Both the position numbers and the translations under genes were made by a program. Positions 6,413 to 8,469 of a DNA stretch of 8,469 nt are shown piece after piece. The notes under the pieces were generated by a model. The model had not been told where the DNA came from. It did not search any database and was given only the letters and a program-made list of their open reading frames with translations. The DNA lies in assembly GCA_022563075.1 (NCBI GenBank), contig JADFOC010000086.1:1-8469 (forward strand), read 5' to 3'. The stretch's first letter is position 1; the number at the start of each line of letters is the position of its first letter. Source of the stretch: Pseudomonadota bacterium (GTDB lineage: Bacteria > Pseudomonadota > Gammaproteobacteria > Pseudomonadales > Pseudohongiellaceae).

Positions 6413-6935
6413 GAAATTAATCAGATTACTCGCACTAATCGGTATCGCACAGATCGTATTTATAGCCAGCTCGCAAGAAACAGTGAGGCTTGGCACCCCA
6501 ATTAGCGAGAGCCAACTCGAAGGCTTCGACCTGATAGTCGCAGCAGACGGTAGTGGTCTGCCCGCGGGTAGCGGTACTGCCCTGCAAGGCAAAGCCGTGT
6601 TTGAATCCAGGTGTCAGGCCTGTCACAGCGCCAATGGCGAAGGCACTTCGGGTAATACGCGCCTGGTTGGCGGCGATATGCACTCGGCTGGCAATCCGAT
6701 TCGAACGGTAGGAAGCTATTGGCCCTATGCCAGTACCGTGTTTGACTATGTACGCCGAGCCATGCCTGCCGATGCACCCAAGTCCTTGAGTGATATCGAG
6801 GTGTACCAGGTCACTGCCTACGTGCTGTACTTAAATGGCATCATCGATCAGTACCTGATCCTCAACAGTGAGACGCTGACTCAGGTCAAGATGCCTAACC
6901 GCGACGGTTTTATCGATGAGAGTCAGGCGCAATAA
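6399..6935 (+). CDS. soxD: Monoheme cytochrome c, SoxD-like electron acceptor
   Basis: A 178-residue exported c-type cytochrome. Residues 1-25 form a signal peptide (MSMHRKLIRLLALIG core, cut near IASS-QE). The heme site is CQACH (Cys72, Cys75, His76), and the probable distal ligand is Met122 in RRAMPADAP. SoxD-like strings are GLPAGSGTALQGKAVFESRC, VGSYWPYASTVFDYVRRAMP, VTAYVLYLNGI and KMPNRDGFI. Residues 145-178 form a short tail. The well-studied SoxD of Paracoccus is longer and has two hemes; this one has a single CxxCH, so it matches only one cytochrome domain. The role is to accept electrons from the molybdenum subunit in the periplasm. The ATG overlaps the upstream stop by 14 bases, indicating translational coupling. 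A second ATG at 6405 would shorten the protein by two residues and cannot be excluded. Confidence 0.85.
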   Translation: MSMHRKLIRLLALIGIAQIVFIASSQETVRLGTPISESQLEGFDLIVAADGSGLPAGSGTALQGKAVFESRCQACHSANGEGTSGNTRLVGGDMHSAGNPIRTVGSYWPYASTVFDYVRRAMPADAPKSLSDIEVYQVTAYVLYLNGIIDQYLILNSETLTQVKMPNRDGFIDESQAQ

Positions 6936-7003
6936 GCATTCACTAGCCTGATAAATCCGAGTACACTCCCCCGCCTTAGAGTATCCACACGAGAGAGGAA
7001 CGA

Positions 7004-8469
7004 ATGAGAAAGTCGCAGTTGATGTTGTGCGTAGTGAGCACGGTAGTAACTTTTCTATTGTCACTATCTGCGCACGCCGCAGAGACTGAGTTGATTATCC
7101 CGCGCATCGAAGCCGAACCCTCATTTTCAGATTTTGCCGGCATGAGTCCCAGTTCCGCACTGGCACGCTCGATGGTTAAAGTTGAGAACTTTATCCAACG
7201 AGAACCAGACGACGGTAGTCCTGCGACCCAACGCACCGAAGTATATATGGGTTACGACCAGCAACGTCTGCATGCCATCTTCCTCGCCTTCGATACGAAT
7301 CCCCACCAGATTCGCGCGAATTTATCCTCTCGAGAGAACATCGATGGCGATGACACGGTTGAATTAACCATCGATACCTTCAATGATCAACGCTCAGCCT
7401 ATACATTTCGGTCGACGCCACTGGGCATACAATGGGACGCGCGCTGGACCGAAGGTTCTTCGCGTCGGGCAGGATTCGATACTACCCTCGAAGCCGTGTG
7501 GGACAGCGAAGGCCAGCTCACCGATCAAGGTTACATGGTGAAGATGGCAATCCCTCTGCGCAGCCTCCGCTTTCCGGATTCGATCGAGCAATTGTGGCGC
7601 ATTCAATTCGCGCGCCAGATCCCACGCCTGAGTGAACAAGCCTATTGGCCGGCCTACTCGATCGGCATCGAAGGTCGTTTGAATCAGACGGCGATGCTTA
7701 CCGGTATCAGAGACGTTTCTCCAGGCAATAACTCACAGATTATTCCCTTTATCTTTGCACGGGATGTCGATGCGCTGGATCGAGGCGCGGTTGGCGGTCC
7801 CCGATTTGGCACCACTGTCGAGCAGGACGTGGGTCTGGATGCCAAATTCGTGTTCAATGACGCCATGGTGCTGGATCTGACATTAAATCCGGATTTCAGC
7901 CAGATCGAATCCGATGAACCCCAGGTCACCGTCAACGAGCGCTTCGAGGTGCAATTCCCCGAGCGCCGCCCCTTCTTCGTGGAAAATGCCGATTTCTTTG
8001 CCACCGATTCCACCCTGTTATTTACCCGACGTATCGTCGACCCCGAAGGTGGTCTGCGCTTTACCGGCCGCGCGGGAGCTTACGGTTTTGGTGCTATGCT
8101 GGTTAACGACGAGGCGCCAGGACTGAATCGGGAGGCGGGAGATCCGCTTAGAGGTGAGAAAGCCAATATAGCCATCATTCGAGGATTCAGGGACATTTCC
8201 GACCAAGATCGAGTCGGTTTTCTGCTCACCGACCGCGAATTGGGCGATGGCTATAATCGAGTCGCCAGCATCGACGGCCGCTTCAAACTTACCGATAACT
8301 GGATCACGCAGATGCAAGTAATCGGCACCGAATCCGAGCCGTGGTCAGGCGGTCAGTCCACTACCGGCTACCAACGCAATATTCAGATCAATCGAGTAGG
8401 GAGAACCGTCAACACCCATTCACATTTCATCGAGACAACCACCGATTTTCGCACCGAGTTGGGTTTTCA
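7004..8469 (+). CDS. DUF5916 outer-membrane protein with CBM9-like domain, 5' part
   Basis: The frame stays open for 488 codons to the window edge, so the C-terminus is missing. AGAGGA lies a few bases before the ATG. Residues 1-25 form a signal peptide ending SAHA. A family 9 carbohydrate-binding-like beta domain (about 30-220) includes TEVYMGYDQQRLHAIFLAFD, DDTVELTIDTFNDQRSAY and YMVKMAIPLRSLRFP. The DUF5916 part begins near 255 and has its hallmarks LDLTLNPDFSQIESDEPQVT (290-309) and FPERRPFFVENADFF (318-332). It then continues as alternating, aromatic-rich strands that look like outer-membrane beta strands. Function is unknown for the family. Despite the CBM9 name, sugar binding is not shown. 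The gene follows the cytochrome by 68 bases on the same strand, so it is probably in the same operon. I recall family members as roughly 700-850 residues, so about 60-70% is visible. Confidence 0.85.
   Translation, partial: MRKSQLMLCVVSTVVTFLLSLSAHAAETELIIPRIEAEPSFSDFAGMSPSSALARSMVKVENFIQREPDDGSPATQRTEVYMGYDQQRLHAIFLAFDTNPHQIRANLSSRENIDGDDTVELTIDTFNDQRSAYTFRSTPLGIQWDARWTEGSSRRAGFDTTLEAVWDSEGQLTDQGYMVKMAIPLRSLRFPDSIEQLWRIQFARQIPRLSEQAYWPAYSIGIEGRLNQTAMLTGIRDVSPGNNSQIIPFIFARDVDALDRGAVGGPRFGTTVEQDVGLDAKFVFNDAMVLDLTLNPDFSQIESDEPQVTVNERFEVQFPERRPFFVENADFFATDSTLLFTRRIVDPEGGLRFTGRAGAYGFGAMLVNDEAPGLNREAGDPLRGEKANIAIIRGFRDISDQDRVGFLLTDRELGDGYNRVASIDGRFKLTDNWITQMQVIGTESEPWSGGQSTTGYQRNIQINRVGRTVNTHSHFIETTTDFRTELGF

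Overview
The window looks like chromosome of an aerobic, free-living, Gram-negative bacterium, most likely a gammaproteobacterium. The basis is family-level recognition of the proteins: a RecQ C-terminus, an alpha/beta hydrolase-OsmC fusion, a Tat-exported molybdenum sulfite dehydrogenase with a c-type cytochrome, and a large outer-membrane DUF5916 protein. No species can be assigned by eye.

Left part (1-2510, plus strand). The window opens inside the last codons of a RecQ-type helicase. About 100 bases later comes a complete alpha/beta hydrolase-OsmC fusion gene (281-1510). A gene-free stretch of about 630 bases with a small cluster of palindromes follows. Then comes a small GTG-started inner-membrane protein of DUF454/PGPGW type (2157-2510).

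Middle (2511-4792). A transglutaminase-fold protein lies convergently on the minus strand (2614-3408). Beyond it is about 1.4 kb with no intact gene. This stretch is not empty. On the minus strand, 3789 to about 4070, it holds a clearly decayed cupin gene. Both cupin motifs are still readable, but in different frames, and a signal-peptide-like segment lies upstream. A short AraC-like fragment on the plus strand near 4585 is much less certain.

Right part (4793-8469, plus strand). Four tightly packed genes form a probable operon: a short secreted TPR protein that appears truncated, a SoxC-like sulfite dehydrogenase, a SoxD-like monoheme cytochrome c, and a DUF5916 outer-membrane protein that runs off the window. 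Spacings are 6 bases, a 14-base overlap, and 68 bases. The inferred logic is periplasmic oxidation of sulfite, or a related sulfur substrate, by the molybdenum subunit, with electrons passed to the cytochrome. The roles of the TPR and DUF5916 proteins are unknown. No soxXYZAB genes are visible inside the window.

I did not find a convincing wholly new system. The most notable items are the compact sulfite dehydrogenase/DUF5916 operon with its truncated TPR leader gene, and the gene graveyard just upstream of it.
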